From: Mikania micrantha
Taxonomy: Eukaryota > Streptophyta > Magnoliopsida > Asterales > Asteraceae
Length of the DNA: 64,000 bases
NCBI GenBank assembly: GCA_009363875.1
Contig: CM018683.1
Location: 63,709,207 to 63,773,206, forward strand
Direction: 5' to 3'
Shown: positions 25,016 through 35,332 of the stretch, in pieces
How the letters are laid out: each line of letters begins with the position of its first letter
Position numbering within the stretch: the first letter of the stretch is position 1
The notes under the pieces: generated by a model
What the model saw: the letters and a program-made list of their open reading frames with translations, nothing else
Told to the model about the DNA's origin: nothing
Database searches by the model: none
Translations under genes and position numbers: made by a program

Positions 25016-26828
25016 CATCCCCACACTTATCTCTTTTTCGTCCCTAAAAAAGACTTATGCAAAAATCTGGGATCACAGCTAGATAAAACGGTTTCTACAC
25101 AACTAAAGTAGTTAATTCACAATTCAATGCTTTGGATGAGATTGCAAGTATTGTTATCCTCTTAAACCTGTACTGATTATTCTTGCCCCTTAATCATGAT
25201 TCATTATGTTCATGTTCTCCATTCATTTCATTTGACCCACACTTAGGTAATCTAAAATCAACTCAATCCTGGATTCTAGCTTTCAAGTCATCCTTACATA
25301 TAAACAAACAAGAAATTTCTCAAATCAGATTTTTATGAGTGAAACAGATGGAAGCTTGAGCATTTTTCTTTTATTTTTCAATCCATTGAATTTGACTTAG
25401 TGGTGTTTCAACCAGGCTGCAACCCGGCGTGTGACACATAAGTTTTTAATCCAACTTCTTTTCTTTTATTTTTCTATTTTAGCTCAGCTTATTTGGTGAA
25501 ATGGAGGCGCCATAAGACTCGGATTTATTCTCATAAAAAGAGTACTTATGTGCCAAGCAAAAATCAGATTTTCAAAAACTCTCATTTGTTATTATGCAAA
25601 GATTCATTTACAACTAGAAAACAGTTTCATTAATTCCAAATCACACAAGATGTTTCCCATGAAATTCATGCATTTAATTAAGATTTTACCAATCTTACGG
25701 GACAAATACAATCAGTTGAGCCTACCTACACATCCCATAACCAAAGCATATAACCCAAACCAACCAATTAACTATGAATGAAACCATCAAACCTAGCTTT
25801 TCTATCATTTCCCATCATGCTTTTGCAACTAACTTAAACAAGGACAAGGAAGATCTAAGCTAAAGATGTAGAAACAGAAATAAAAATAAAAATTTTCAAA
25901 AATTTTAACTAAACTAAGTTTCCCATCCCCACACTTAAACTTTACATTGTCCTCAATGTAGAGAAAAGGGAAAATCAAAAGAAAAAACTAAAAATTAAAA
26001 ACTAAAAACTGAAAATGACTTAGCTGGTTGAAGAGAAGACTGTCGAGTACCAATCTTTCCACGTAGCTCCACAATCTACAAATTTGCTTCGCAGGCTGTA
26101 AACATGCAAACAAAATCTACACAAAACAAAGATCAAGCACATCCCAGCATCCACATATAATAATAATGATATCCATGATTAAGCCCAACCACTAACCAAC
26201 CCTACCATTTGAGTAAAATGAACAAAGAAAAACATAAAACAACGAAGAAAATTAAGAACTAACTAAAACTTTGAAAAACATCAATTCAATGCAACAAAAA
26301 TGAATTTAGAGAACCTCCTATAGTGGTGAATGCAGTGTAGGATAGGTGAATTAGGGATAAAAATTTGAAACTAGGGTTTTTTAAACATTTTTAAACACTC
26401 AAAGACCGTCGCGTACCGACGACAGATTCTCAGATGACCGTCGCGATACGCGACGCAAGTTTGACCCACGCGTTGACCAGATGTCTCGCGTAGCGCGACA
26501 GGTTAACTTGATGTCGTCGCGTCACGCGACGTGGCAATTTTTCCAGAAAGTTTCTGGCATTTCCAAGCCTTAGCCAAAATTTTCACCCCTAAAACACCAA
26601 ATCACCCTAAAACCATTATAAAGTAAAGAAAAACATACCTGGTGGCTCCAATTCATCTTTATAACATCAAATTTATTAAAAACCTGTAAAACACATTAAA
26701 ACCCCCAAAAACGAAAACGAAAAAAAACGAAAAACAATCACGAAAAATGAAAAACACACCAACGACACCCAAAATAATTTACAAACTCTACACTTGGGGG
26801 TTTAACCCAAGAGCCCACAATCCTCAAC
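25016..26828 (-). other. Non-coding tail of the Athila-like element
   Basis: Occupies the place where pol would be. No reverse transcriptase or integrase motif is visible. On minus it contains CATTGAGGACAATGTAAAG followed by TTAAGTGTGGGGATGGG (about 25960-25920), a motif I associate with Athila-group 3' regions. Four more CGCG palindromes, some imperfect, lie at 26405-26535. Confidence 0.7.
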
Positions 26829-29336
26829 TCAGATGGGAGGATCCAAAGAGATCTCCTCCCCAACATTCACCTCATGACCACGATCACCAACATCCCATGG
26901 TCCATCTCCTTTAAACTCATCACCATCTATATCATCACACATCAAACTCACACCATCAACTTGATGGACTAACTCACCACCGGCGCTCACAGAATTCGCT
27001 ATCTTCAGACAAACACTCTCATCACCCACTCTAAAAGTGAGTTTACCCTCATACACATCTATAATCTCCTTAGCGGTGCGCAAAAATGGGTGCCCAAGAA
27101 TGATGGGAACCTTCGTGTCCGCCTCCATATCCATCACCACAAAATCCACGGGAAACACAAACCTATCCACTTTGACTAACACATTCTTCAAGATTCCCCG
27201 TGGACACTTCACCGACCGATCCGCCAATGACAAGGTCATGCGTGTGGGAGACAGATCACCAAGGGTTAGCTTCTCGTATAAAGAATATGGCATCAGATTG
27301 ATGCTAGCCCCTGAGTCCGCCAGAGCATACCTCCTCACATCATCTCCAAATAAACACGGGATAGTGAACATTCCCGGATCTGCAAGCTTTTCGGGAATGT
27401 TGTTTAAAATCACCGCGGAACACCCCGCGCTCAAAGGAATGTTGGCGACCCCTCCCAAACTATCCTTACTCTTCAGCAACTCTTTCAGAAACTTAGCATA
27501 TTTAGGAATACGCTGAAGGACATCAATGAGTGGGAGATTGATCTTCAATTGTCTGAAAATATCAAGGAAGTGCCCGTATTCCTTCGCGTGCTTTTGATTA
27601 GTTAAGCGCGCGGGGTAGGGAACACGGGTAAGATCAATCTCCGGTGTGGGTTTACACATGACCGGCTTCTTCCCAACTACCGGTTTCTCAACTAGAGACT
27701 CACTGTTAGGTGCGGTACTTGCTGGGACTAGCCTCGGGGGCACCCTCCCAGGAGTCTCCATCTCAATTTCCTCATCCACCGGTTCCTCCTCATCTAAATC
27801 AACCGGTGGGATCACCCTCTCACTCTCCTCAACTTCCACCAACACCGGTGGTATGAACACTTCTCCTCTACCTCCTCCAGAACGGGTAGTGACCGCCTTA
27901 ACGTGGGCGTTTGGGTTGGTTTGGGGCTGACCCGGGAACTGGCCTTGAGGCCGTTCATCCAACCGTTTGGCGATGTCACCAACCGTTCTTTGTAAATCAA
28001 GGAATGCAGACTGTTGATTTTTAAGGAGGACATCATGTTCATGTAGGATCTTCTGTGTAGTGGCATCCTTAGCCACTAACTGAGTCAACAATTCTTCTAT
28101 CCTACCCAAACAACCACCAGCACCTGAAGTGCTACCAGAACTACCACTCGGCTGACCCTGCCCCTGGTTTTGAGGATGACTATGATGGAAACCAGGGGGA
28201 TTACCTGAAGATCTATAAGTTTGGTTCTGAGAATTTCCCCAACCGGGGTTATAAGATTGCCCAAACCTACCCTGTCCTCCTACATAATTAGCCTGCTCCT
28301 GGCTCACCAAACACTCAGAAGTGGCATGACCACCTCTACAAATCTCGCACCGATCCACTCTCATCTTCAAATCCTTGACATCCCTAGCTAAAGACTCAAG
28401 AGCAGCAGCAACACTAGTGTCTGTGTTCACATGATGAACACCCCTCAGTGATGAGGAAGAACTAGTGATAGGAGTTGAATTCCTATTTGCAGACCGCTGC
28501 TCATGCTCGGCCTGAGCGAAGCTCTCAAAAAGATCATTGCATTCGGCCACATCCCTCTTACCCATGAGGTGGCCTCCTGCAGAAGTGTCAAATCTGGCAC
28601 GAGTCTCATATGTGAGCCCATTGTAGAATTTCTCTACAAGGGCCCATTCAGACAAACCATGCTGGGAGCATCGACTAAGAAGATTTTGAAACCTTTCCCA
28701 AGCAAGATAGTAAGGCTCATCAGGGGCCATTCGGAATGAATGGATCTCATCTCTCAGGCGGGCGGCCTTAGCAGGTGGGAAATACTTTTTAAGAAAAGCA
28801 TCCCGAAGGCTAACCCAAGTGGTGAAAGTGCCTGGAGGATGAGAATCAAGCCAAGTAGCTGCTCGCCCCGATAAAGAAAAAGGAAATAGGTGCATGAAAA
28901 TCGCATCTTCAGTGGCACCTTGAAGATTAAAGGTACCACAGATGCGTGTGAGCCGAGCAAGATGCGCGGGTGCATCTTCATCATCACGACCGCTGAATTG
29001 AGCATTATTAATAGCGGTCATGATATATGAAGGAATCTGCCACGAATTTTCATTCGGGATCGGTGGCGGTGTAATGGGGTTGTTAAGCCCCGTGAAACCC
29101 GCAGTGGCCTGCTGATGCACTGTGAGACGTGCCGCCATGGGTGGAACAAAATGAACACGTGGGCTAGAGTGAGTAGAAGAACTAGAAGAAGAAGATGGTG
29201 CGTGCTCAGAAAAGTCAGCAGAAATAGGAGTGGAAGCACTTACCTCGCTCGTAGAACCTTCAGAAAAGTCCCGCGAATCGCTCCTTAATGGCAAAGAAAG
29301 CTCAGGTGGCGGTCCGTGTGAACGTAGGTGTGGCAT
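26829..29336 (-). CDS. Gag-protease polyprotein of the Athila-like element
   Basis: Intact 835-codon frame. After a Ser-rich N-terminus comes the retrotransposon gag region (about residues 120-260: SGRAATWLDSHPPGTFTTW, then RDAFLKKYFPP and LVEKFYNGLTYETRARFD). A degenerate zinc knuckle CEICRGGHATSEC sits at about 330 (CX2CX3HX4C rather than CX2CX4HX4C). A Gly/Gln/Asn-rich linker follows, then an aspartic protease with ADSGASINLMPYSLYEKL at about 670 and PIILGHPFLRTA. The frame ends before any reverse transcriptase. Gag would form the particle that packages the RNA; protease would mature it. An open frame this long and LTRs this similar suggest the element was mobilised recently using a relative's polymerase. 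Confidence 0.93.
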   Translation of the reverse strand: MPHLRSHGPPPELSLPLRSDSRDFSEGSTSEVSASTPISADFSEHAPSSSSSSSTHSSPRVHFVPPMAARLTVHQQATAGFTGLNNPITPPPIPNENSWQIPSYIMTAINNAQFSGRDDEDAPAHLARLTRICGTFNLQGATEDAIFMHLFPFSLSGRAATWLDSHPPGTFTTWVSLRDAFLKKYFPPAKAARLRDEIHSFRMAPDEPYYLAWERFQNLLSRCSQHGLSEWALVEKFYNGLTYETRARFDTSAGGHLMGKRDVAECNDLFESFAQAEHEQRSANRNSTPITSSSSSLRGVHHVNTDTSVAAALESLARDVKDLKMRVDRCEICRGGHATSECLVSQEQANYVGGQGRFGQSYNPGWGNSQNQTYRSSGNPPGFHHSHPQNQGQGQPSGSSGSTSGAGGCLGRIEELLTQLVAKDATTQKILHEHDVLLKNQQSAFLDLQRTVGDIAKRLDERPQGQFPGQPQTNPNAHVKAVTTRSGGGRGEVFIPPVLVEVEESERVIPPVDLDEEEPVDEEIEMETPGRVPPRLVPASTAPNSESLVEKPVVGKKPVMCKPTPEIDLTRVPYPARLTNQKHAKEYGHFLDIFRQLKINLPLIDVLQRIPKYAKFLKELLKSKDSLGGVANIPLSAGCSAVILNNIPEKLADPGMFTIPCLFGDDVRRYALADSGASINLMPYSLYEKLTLGDLSPTRMTLSLADRSVKCPRGILKNVLVKVDRFVFPVDFVVMDMEADTKVPIILGHPFLRTAKEIIDVYEGKLTFRVGDESVCLKIANSVSAGGELVHQVDGVSLMCDDIDGDEFKGDGPWDVGDRGHEVNVGEEISLDPPI

Positions 29337-29483
29337 ACACTACCCAACCTGCAAATAAACAAAAATCAATCAAATAAAAATAAATAAAATAAAATAAAAT
29401 AAAAAAAACTGAAAATAAACCTAAACACAAATATGCACAGATAAGAAAAAGACTAGTAAGCACAATCGACTAAGAAGTCCCCG

Positions 29484-29501
29484 GCAACGGCGCCAAAAAC
29501 T
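29484..29501 (-). other. Primer-binding site of the Athila-like element
   Basis: On minus, a few bases inside the 5' LTR, TGGCGCCGTTGCCGGGGA matches the 3' end of plant tRNA-Asp, the usual primer for Athila-group elements. This fixes the element's orientation. Confidence 0.85.
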
Positions 29502-31244
29502 TGATGTCGACGGAGCTTAGATAATAAACTAACTAAAAACCGACTCTAAAACTAGACAAAAAGTAATAAATCTAGACTCTCTAAAACCTAAACTACCGAC
29601 AGGCAAGTGTACCTATCGTATGTAGCAAGACAAAAGTAAGTCCGGATATCGAACCCACAGACTTCTACAGACTGTACTAACTAGACTCTATGACTTATCT
29701 ATACAAAATTTGTACTTAAATAAAATAATATTAAGGAGGGGGTTTTCTAGCAAAACTAAGAATAACTTAAATAAACTAAAACAGACGAGCAAACAAAGAC
29801 TAAACCAGAGAAGAAAAGAAACACTACCTAGGCTTGAATCATATACATGCTTGACAAGGTTCTCTCGGGGATGGAACTAATGTGATACCGGGATCTTAAA
29901 ATACTAAACTCACAGGAAACCTAGAGCACCCTCGACCCTTCTCAAGGATAGTCAACTAAGGATCCGAAAAGCCGTTAAACCACCGGATACATGGATTTCC
30001 CTCACAGGTCATCCAACTATTTATGAAATATCTACTAGATTATATACCTCACAGTACAATAATCTCAAAACACCTAAGAAATAACTGTAAAACACTCTAC
30101 CTCACGGCGCGAAAGTCACAGTTCACTTAAATGCTAGGGATAACTTGGGTTTTCCTATTGGACTCGATAAACAAGGTTTGATAGACTAATCAGACTGATC
30201 TTCTCACGAAGCCTCTAACCTAACAAGCTAACAACCAAGACTTATCGACAACTTCTCACCTCACGGCTATTAAAGTTGGTTGCACATCTTAATCGTCTAA
30301 ATCATAATAAAACACTCCTATGAATCACTCGGCCAAAGCAACTCATCCACTAATCAAAAACACACAGTAATTGATTCTAGCATGCACCGATTATGTGACA
30401 GACAATCACCAAGATACATGAGGAACATAATATCAATCATTCAAACAATAAAAGACAGACACATACATCCAATATTCAAAACCAAATCTTTAAATCATAA
30501 ATCCATCACATCAACATGTTCCAACACCGAAATACCAAAATCAAACATGCATAATCATCTAACCTAGATAGTTCTAAGATTTTAGCCACTAAACATCATA
30601 TGAAAACAAACCATAATCTGTTTAATGTAAATGAAAAACATAGGAATCGAATAAAAACAAAGAAACCGAATAAACCGAATGATGAACACCCGATGTCTTC
30701 GATCCTAAGCCTTGATTCTTCAATCCTTAGCTTCCAAAACCTTGAGATCGCCTCCAATCGCCCCTAGATACCTCTCTGATCGTCCCACCACGAATGTCCC
30801 AGCCTCAGCCGTTTCAATTAGGTTAAATTCCAAAATTCTGGAAATCAACCCGCGTCGCGTAACGCGACATGTGTCTCCAAGCCCGTCGCGTAGCGCGACG
30901 GGTTCCGCTACCCAACAAAATAGTCGGGTCAACCGACATTATTAAGTGAGGGGCATTTCAGTCATTTCCACCTGTCGCGTAGCGCGACAGGGTTTCCTAT
31001 GGTCCTCGCGTAACGCGAGGGATTGAAAAATCCAGAATTCTTCTTTCTTTGTTCTTGTATCTATTCTCGTTCAACCGGACACTCGTTTCCTTGATCTTTT
31101 ATGCCAAAATGATGTGTTTATAACCTGTAAGCATGAAATTACAAAATTGTGAAGAACCAGCTTTAATTGACTCTAAAATCTAATAAACTGTACAGAAACG
31201 AAATAAAAACAAATAGAAAAATAGATGTGTTTTGCAACACATCA
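29502..31244 (-). repeat. 5' LTR of the Athila-like element
   Basis: 1743 bp, matching 23273-25015. The TG...CA borders are extended as TGATGT...ACATCA, followed by the TSD TCCAA at 31245. Confidence 0.95.
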
Positions 31245-31731
31245 TCCAACCCCAAGTAAGGGCAATACCAGTTCTAGCACCAATCCGTTCATTGTATATG
31301 CTACCAGTCCAAGAAACGACATATCTAAGGTGTTATGCTACCTATGTCGTGCTCCTACTTACTACCGTTTTATTTGCACCACGTGGATCCTACATTGTGT
31401 AAGCGTTTACATATTTAGTTTCATGATAAAATATTTCTTTTGTTTGTTCACTTACTTAAATGTTTTTGAGGTTGTTTAGGCATCATGTGATCTTCCTCAA
31501 CCTAAATGTTTTTCAGTGGAAGTGAATGAAACAGAGGAACATCCCTCACCAGAGTTAACTTTTGACCAAATGAACCCTGAATTGTTAGAAGACCCCGATG
31601 TACTGAAGAGTGTTTATGAAAATGAATTCGAAGGGAAAGAAGTTGAACCATATGATTACTACCATGACCCGTATCCTGGAGAGCACTCATCATATTCAGA
31701 ATGGACAAACGATGACTGTCATTGGAAGTAA

Positions 31732-32272
31732 AGTAAACTAATTGTGAACTCTATTTTTTAATAAGTACTTTGTTAAAAACTATTTGTTTGAGTTTGTATT
31801 TCATATTTGTTTGAGTTTATTTATAAAAAGTAGAGGAATAATTAGATTCTAACATTAACAGTGGTTGAATAATTGTATTTCATGAAAGGAGGTTTAATTG
31901 AATCGTTCCATGCATGTGATTAAAGCATCTTTTTGGCAAGTTGGTTGAATAGTTTCATCCATGTCATAAGTGGTCATAAATGGGTTGCAGGCATGATTGA
32001 CGGTCGCATGCAATTATCTTTGATCTTGTTCGAGTGGTCTTTTCAAAAATATCTCTACTTTTTGGCATGTTGGTTGAATAGCTTCAATTATTTATGAAAT
32101 GCTTCAATTATTTTTGAAATATTGTTGCAGGCAATTATCTTTCTTCTATTAAAAATGGTTCGTCATATTATAAATAGTCATCCATGCCTATCGTCTCAAC
32201 CCACACTTCAATCAATTATCATTTGCTACCAATTACTTACTAAAAATCACTAATTCCAACCAATTACTTACA
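31732..32272. other. Spacer with short repeats and the PMD gene promoter
   Basis: Non-coding DNA between the small gene and the mobile-domain gene, all inside the MULE. It has repeats such as GGTTGAATAGTTTCA / GGTTGAATAGCTTCAATTAT (31940-32115). A TATA box TATAAATA at 32169-32176 lies about 97 bp before the next ATG. Confidence 0.55.
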
Positions 32273-34631
32273 ATGAACATGAACTTGCATCTTATCCCGG
32301 GTCCAATGGATGACCGCCTGTTGTACCTAGGAGCCGAACACCGGGTCAGAAATTTGTTCCTAAATCCACAAGAGGGGGAGAGTTGTACAATGGATTTTAG
32401 ACGTGGCAACAGTTCATTTTGGGAGCTAATCTATGACAAACACATTACTCTTACGGGTAAAGTTTTAAGGTACATTAGTTTATTTGGTTTTGGGGATGTC
32501 ATACGATGTGGCTATAAGAGACTTGATCGAGCGTTGATAGAAGCACTAGTTGAGAGGTGGCGGCCCGAAACAAACACATTTCACTTGCCATTTGGTGAGG
32601 CCACTGTAACTTTGGAGGATGTAAATGTTCTATGGGGGTTACCCATTGAGGGGGTGGCATTAACTGGGGTTGAGGGTTCGTACACCTACGATGAAAGAAG
32701 GCATATGTGTTTAACTTACTTAGGTTATGATACACAACCGAATGATTATAGAAAACATTTGCTAAAACTCGGTAATATGATAAGTTTTATGTTAGAGAAC
32801 CTAATAACTGATGATTCAACAGATGAAGAATGTATGCAGCGTGCACGTTGTGTTTGCCTAATACTGGTTACTAACAATGTATTAGCAGATACAAATAATG
32901 GGTATGTGTCATTACATTTATTAAGTCATTTAACTGACAGTCGGTAACTGAGTTGGTGTGCTGCCGCCTTAGCGTCATTGTATAGAGAACTATATAAGGG
33001 AACCAACCCACAAAAATCAATTATTGGCGGCCCAATGTCACTGCTACAAATATGGGCATGGACCCGGATTCGACCGTTAGCACCCAGAATTGTAGATGAG
33101 CAAATAGACTGGAAAAAACCATACGGTGCAAGGTAGTTACATATTATTGTAATACTTACGAAAATATTAATATTCTAATAATTATTATTGTCTTCCTGAA
33201 GGTGGGTAGAGCATCACATTAGTAGAACAGAGACTCCTTCACACGTGATAAAGGCCCACCGTACAACGTTACAGAATCTAAGAGAGGCCGATGTATTATT
33301 TTTTTATCATAACTGTTTTATTAAATGATTTTAAATACTAAATATTAACATATTTTTATGTTGACAGTTTGATTGGATGCATAATCGGGACTTGATGCAA
33401 AGACTCCCAGAAATGTGCAAAACAGGCATAAACAGTTGGAAGTCACGATGTTTTTTTAATTTATTGGAACGTAGTTGAATATCATCTGGTTGAAAGGGTG
33501 ATGAGGCAATTTGGATTTCTTCAGGAGGTCCCTGCCCCATTCCCTTTTTCTCGTGAACTGCTTCGCAAACTCTGTAAAACACAACGGAAAGGGAGGTTGG
33601 AAATAGACCGGTCTGTTCATCATGCATTATATGTCGAAAATTTGAACCATAGACGCGAAAATATGGTGGAAGGTGTCCCAACCAACACACCTACGACACA
33701 CCATACATACAATGATTGGTTCCATCGGCATACTGTACTTTATATAAAAGACCCGAGACAAGTCCATGGTGTTATCCATACTGGATTCGATGATCACGGT
33801 GGAACTGCAAGATGCTTGGTGAGTATAATTACTAATGTAGAATTATAATTATTAAATAAGTAGTGTGTATAGCTTTTAATTATTTTGGTTTTGCAGGTTG
33901 ATGGATTAGGCTTCATTGGTCAAGAAGCACTTATAATGCGAAACATGGGCCCTGATCATTACTACGAAAATTTTGGAGGGGTCCAAGGCATGGCTTCTCA
34001 ACTAATTGGATCAATTAATCATATTGATCAGCTTTTGTATATACAGACAAATGAACCGGATCTGGGACCGGATAACACTCACCCCCAACGTGCTCCGCGT
34101 GATCGGGGGCGTCATGGTCGACAAAGAACTCGGGTAAACCTCGTACAGGATGATGATGATGAGGGGGAGGGGGCCCGGCATTTTGAAGGGGCAACACTTA
34201 ACTATGGGGAGGGTACCTCAAATTGGGAAGAAGGTTATCGACCTTCATCCCAATTTGTTGGACATGGATCATCAAACATTCAATTAGGTACTCAGTTGAA
34301 TGTTAACAACAACCAACAAAACAATTGGGTATCCTTATTGTTTGACTGCACTCCTTCTAGTGATGTGATTCCGACAATGTACTCAGACCAGCAAGGACCC
34401 TTCTAGAATTATGATTATACCGGTCTTAGTGTACAACAGCCGCTCTACCAACATTTAACTCTTGTTCAAATAAGCTTGGACCTACAACTGACTCAACCCG
34501 AAGGCTCCAGTCCACCAAATGATAATGAACCCGAACAACCACAACCAAGACGCATACAACCACGACGAAGTCCCAAACCAGTTGGTTGTGGCACCGCTGG
34601 CTGTCTTATGCGCTATCCGCATAGACATTAG
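32273..34631 (+). pseudogene. Plant mobile domain (MAIN/PMD-like) gene captured in the MULE, broken
   Basis: Four exons can be traced: 32273-33132, 33202-33292, 33368-33818 and 33897-34631, with GT/AG introns and matching phases. The product is a plant mobile domain (aminotransferase-like) protein: FWELIYDKHITLTGKVLRYI, RPETNTFHLPFGEATVTLED, VNVLWGLPIEGV, then FDWMHNRDLMQRLPE and YNDWFHRHTVLYI. The C-terminal tail is acidic then basic (VQDDDDEGEGA, ending RRSPKPVGCGTAGC). Three lesions: TAA at 32945-32947 in SR*LSW, an extra T in the T7 run at 33451-33457, and TAG at 34404-34406. Intact it would be about 710 codons. PMD genes are known both as host genes (MAIN, MAIL1) and as passengers of TEs including MULEs. 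Whether it helped transposition here is not known. Confidence 0.85.
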
Positions 34632-35058
34632 ATAACTACTTAGATTGTAACTTTTAATTCAGTTCATGTAATATTTTTTTTTCAATTTCTATCTACTTAT
34701 TATATTTCATGTTTGTTTGAGTTTATTTATAAAAATATTGAATAATTAAATTCTAACATTAGCACTATGTTTTATATTTTTCAAATTCAATCTACTTATT
34801 ATATATATATTTTTTATCTTTCATTTTTACATTATTATATAAATGATAAAATAAAATCAATTCAGGCATGATTTGGTCAAAAGTTAACTCTGGTAAGGGA
34901 TGCATGTGAATAGGTCTTGCATGCATGTGAAAGTGGCAGACTATAATTCATTATTTTCAAGAGTGGCAGGATATCATTTCAAGAGTAGCAGACTACCATT
35001 TAAAGAGTTGCATGCATGTGAAAGTGGCATGCTATCATTTGGATGCATTATTTTCATG
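34632..35058. other. MULE right subterminal region with short repeats
   Basis: AT-rich, with a run at 34895-35050 of GCATGCATGTGAAAGTGGCA and related units (ATCATTTCAAGAGT, ACCATTTAAAGAGT). No gene. Confidence 0.6.
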
Positions 35059-35322
35059 AGAAGAGAAGAAGAGAATCCAAAGTTGAAGCTAACGTTAACG
35101 TTTGCTTTGTTCCTAAACCACAACTATGAATTGTGGATTAATAGTTTTGTCATAAACCACAACTGTGAATTGCGGTTCACCTGCAAAGTTCAGATTTCTA
35201 AATTAAAATTTACTCCTAAACCGCAACTAGGAATCTAGGTTTAACAATTTTCCTTTTTTTTTTTGACTTCACCATTATCCTAAATTTTTTTTTATAAAAT
35301 ATACCATTTCAAAAAAAATTTC
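35059..35322 (-). repeat. Right terminal inverted repeat of the giant MULE
   Basis: Inverted match to 19848-20115, including the repeated AACCGCAACT / CACAACTGTGAATTG sites. It ends in CCATTTCAAAAAAAATTTC, followed by the target copy CACTTTAACA. Confidence 0.9.
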
Positions 35323-35332
35323 CACTTTAACA

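Larger units (their letters stand above)
23273..31244 (-). mobile_element. Young Athila-like non-autonomous LTR retrotransposon
   Basis: Two 1743-bp LTRs (23273-25015 and 29502-31244) begin TGATGT and end ACATCA. The 5-bp target duplication TCCAA sits at 23268-23272 and 31245-31249. The element reads on minus: 5' LTR on the right, then a primer-binding site TGGCGCCGTTGCCGGGGA, a gag-protease frame, a long non-coding tail and a purine-rich tract AAGTGTGGGGATG next to the 3' LTR. No reverse transcriptase, RNase H or integrase can be found in the 1.8 kb after the gag-protease stop. It therefore needs enzymes from a relative. LTRs look identical where compared, implying very recent insertion. Confidence 0.95.
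23224..31731 (+). pseudogene. Small accessory MULE gene of unknown function, split by a retroelement
   Basis: ATG at 23224 opens a frame interrupted at 23272 by the Athila-like element. Skipping it and one TCCAA target copy, the frame resumes at 31250 without a shift and runs to a donor CATTGT/GTAAG at 31398. After an 81-bp intron it continues from 31480 to TAA at 31729-31731, giving 149 codons. The N-terminal part is Ser/Thr-rich, followed by a Cys cluster (KVLCYLCRAP, then RFICTTW and ILHC). The C-terminal 83 residues are strongly acidic (PELLEDPDVLKS, DYYHDPYPGEH, SEWTNDDCHWK). I recognise no domain. Position, divergent promoter and splice-ready structure suggest an accessory gene of the transposon, like mudrB in maize MuDR only in placement. 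The present copy is inactivated solely by the insertion. Confidence 0.72.
19848..35322. mobile_element. Giant Mutator-like element (MuDR type), about 15.5 kb
   Basis: Both ends start with GAAATTTTTTTTGAAATGG read inward and continue as roughly 265-bp inverted repeats (19848-20115 and 35059-35322). Identical direct repeats CACTTTAACA flank the element at 19838-19847 and 35323-35332; Mutator elements make 8-11 bp (usually 9 bp) duplications. Inside are a MURA transposase pseudogene (-), a small unknown gene (+), a plant mobile domain pseudogene (+) and a nested Athila-like element. Without that insertion the element would be about 7.5 kb. The transposase is broken, so it is non-autonomous now. 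Confidence 0.93.

Noticed and set aside
27037..27516. 159-codon open frame on +
   Set aside because: Antisense of the intact gag-protease frame.
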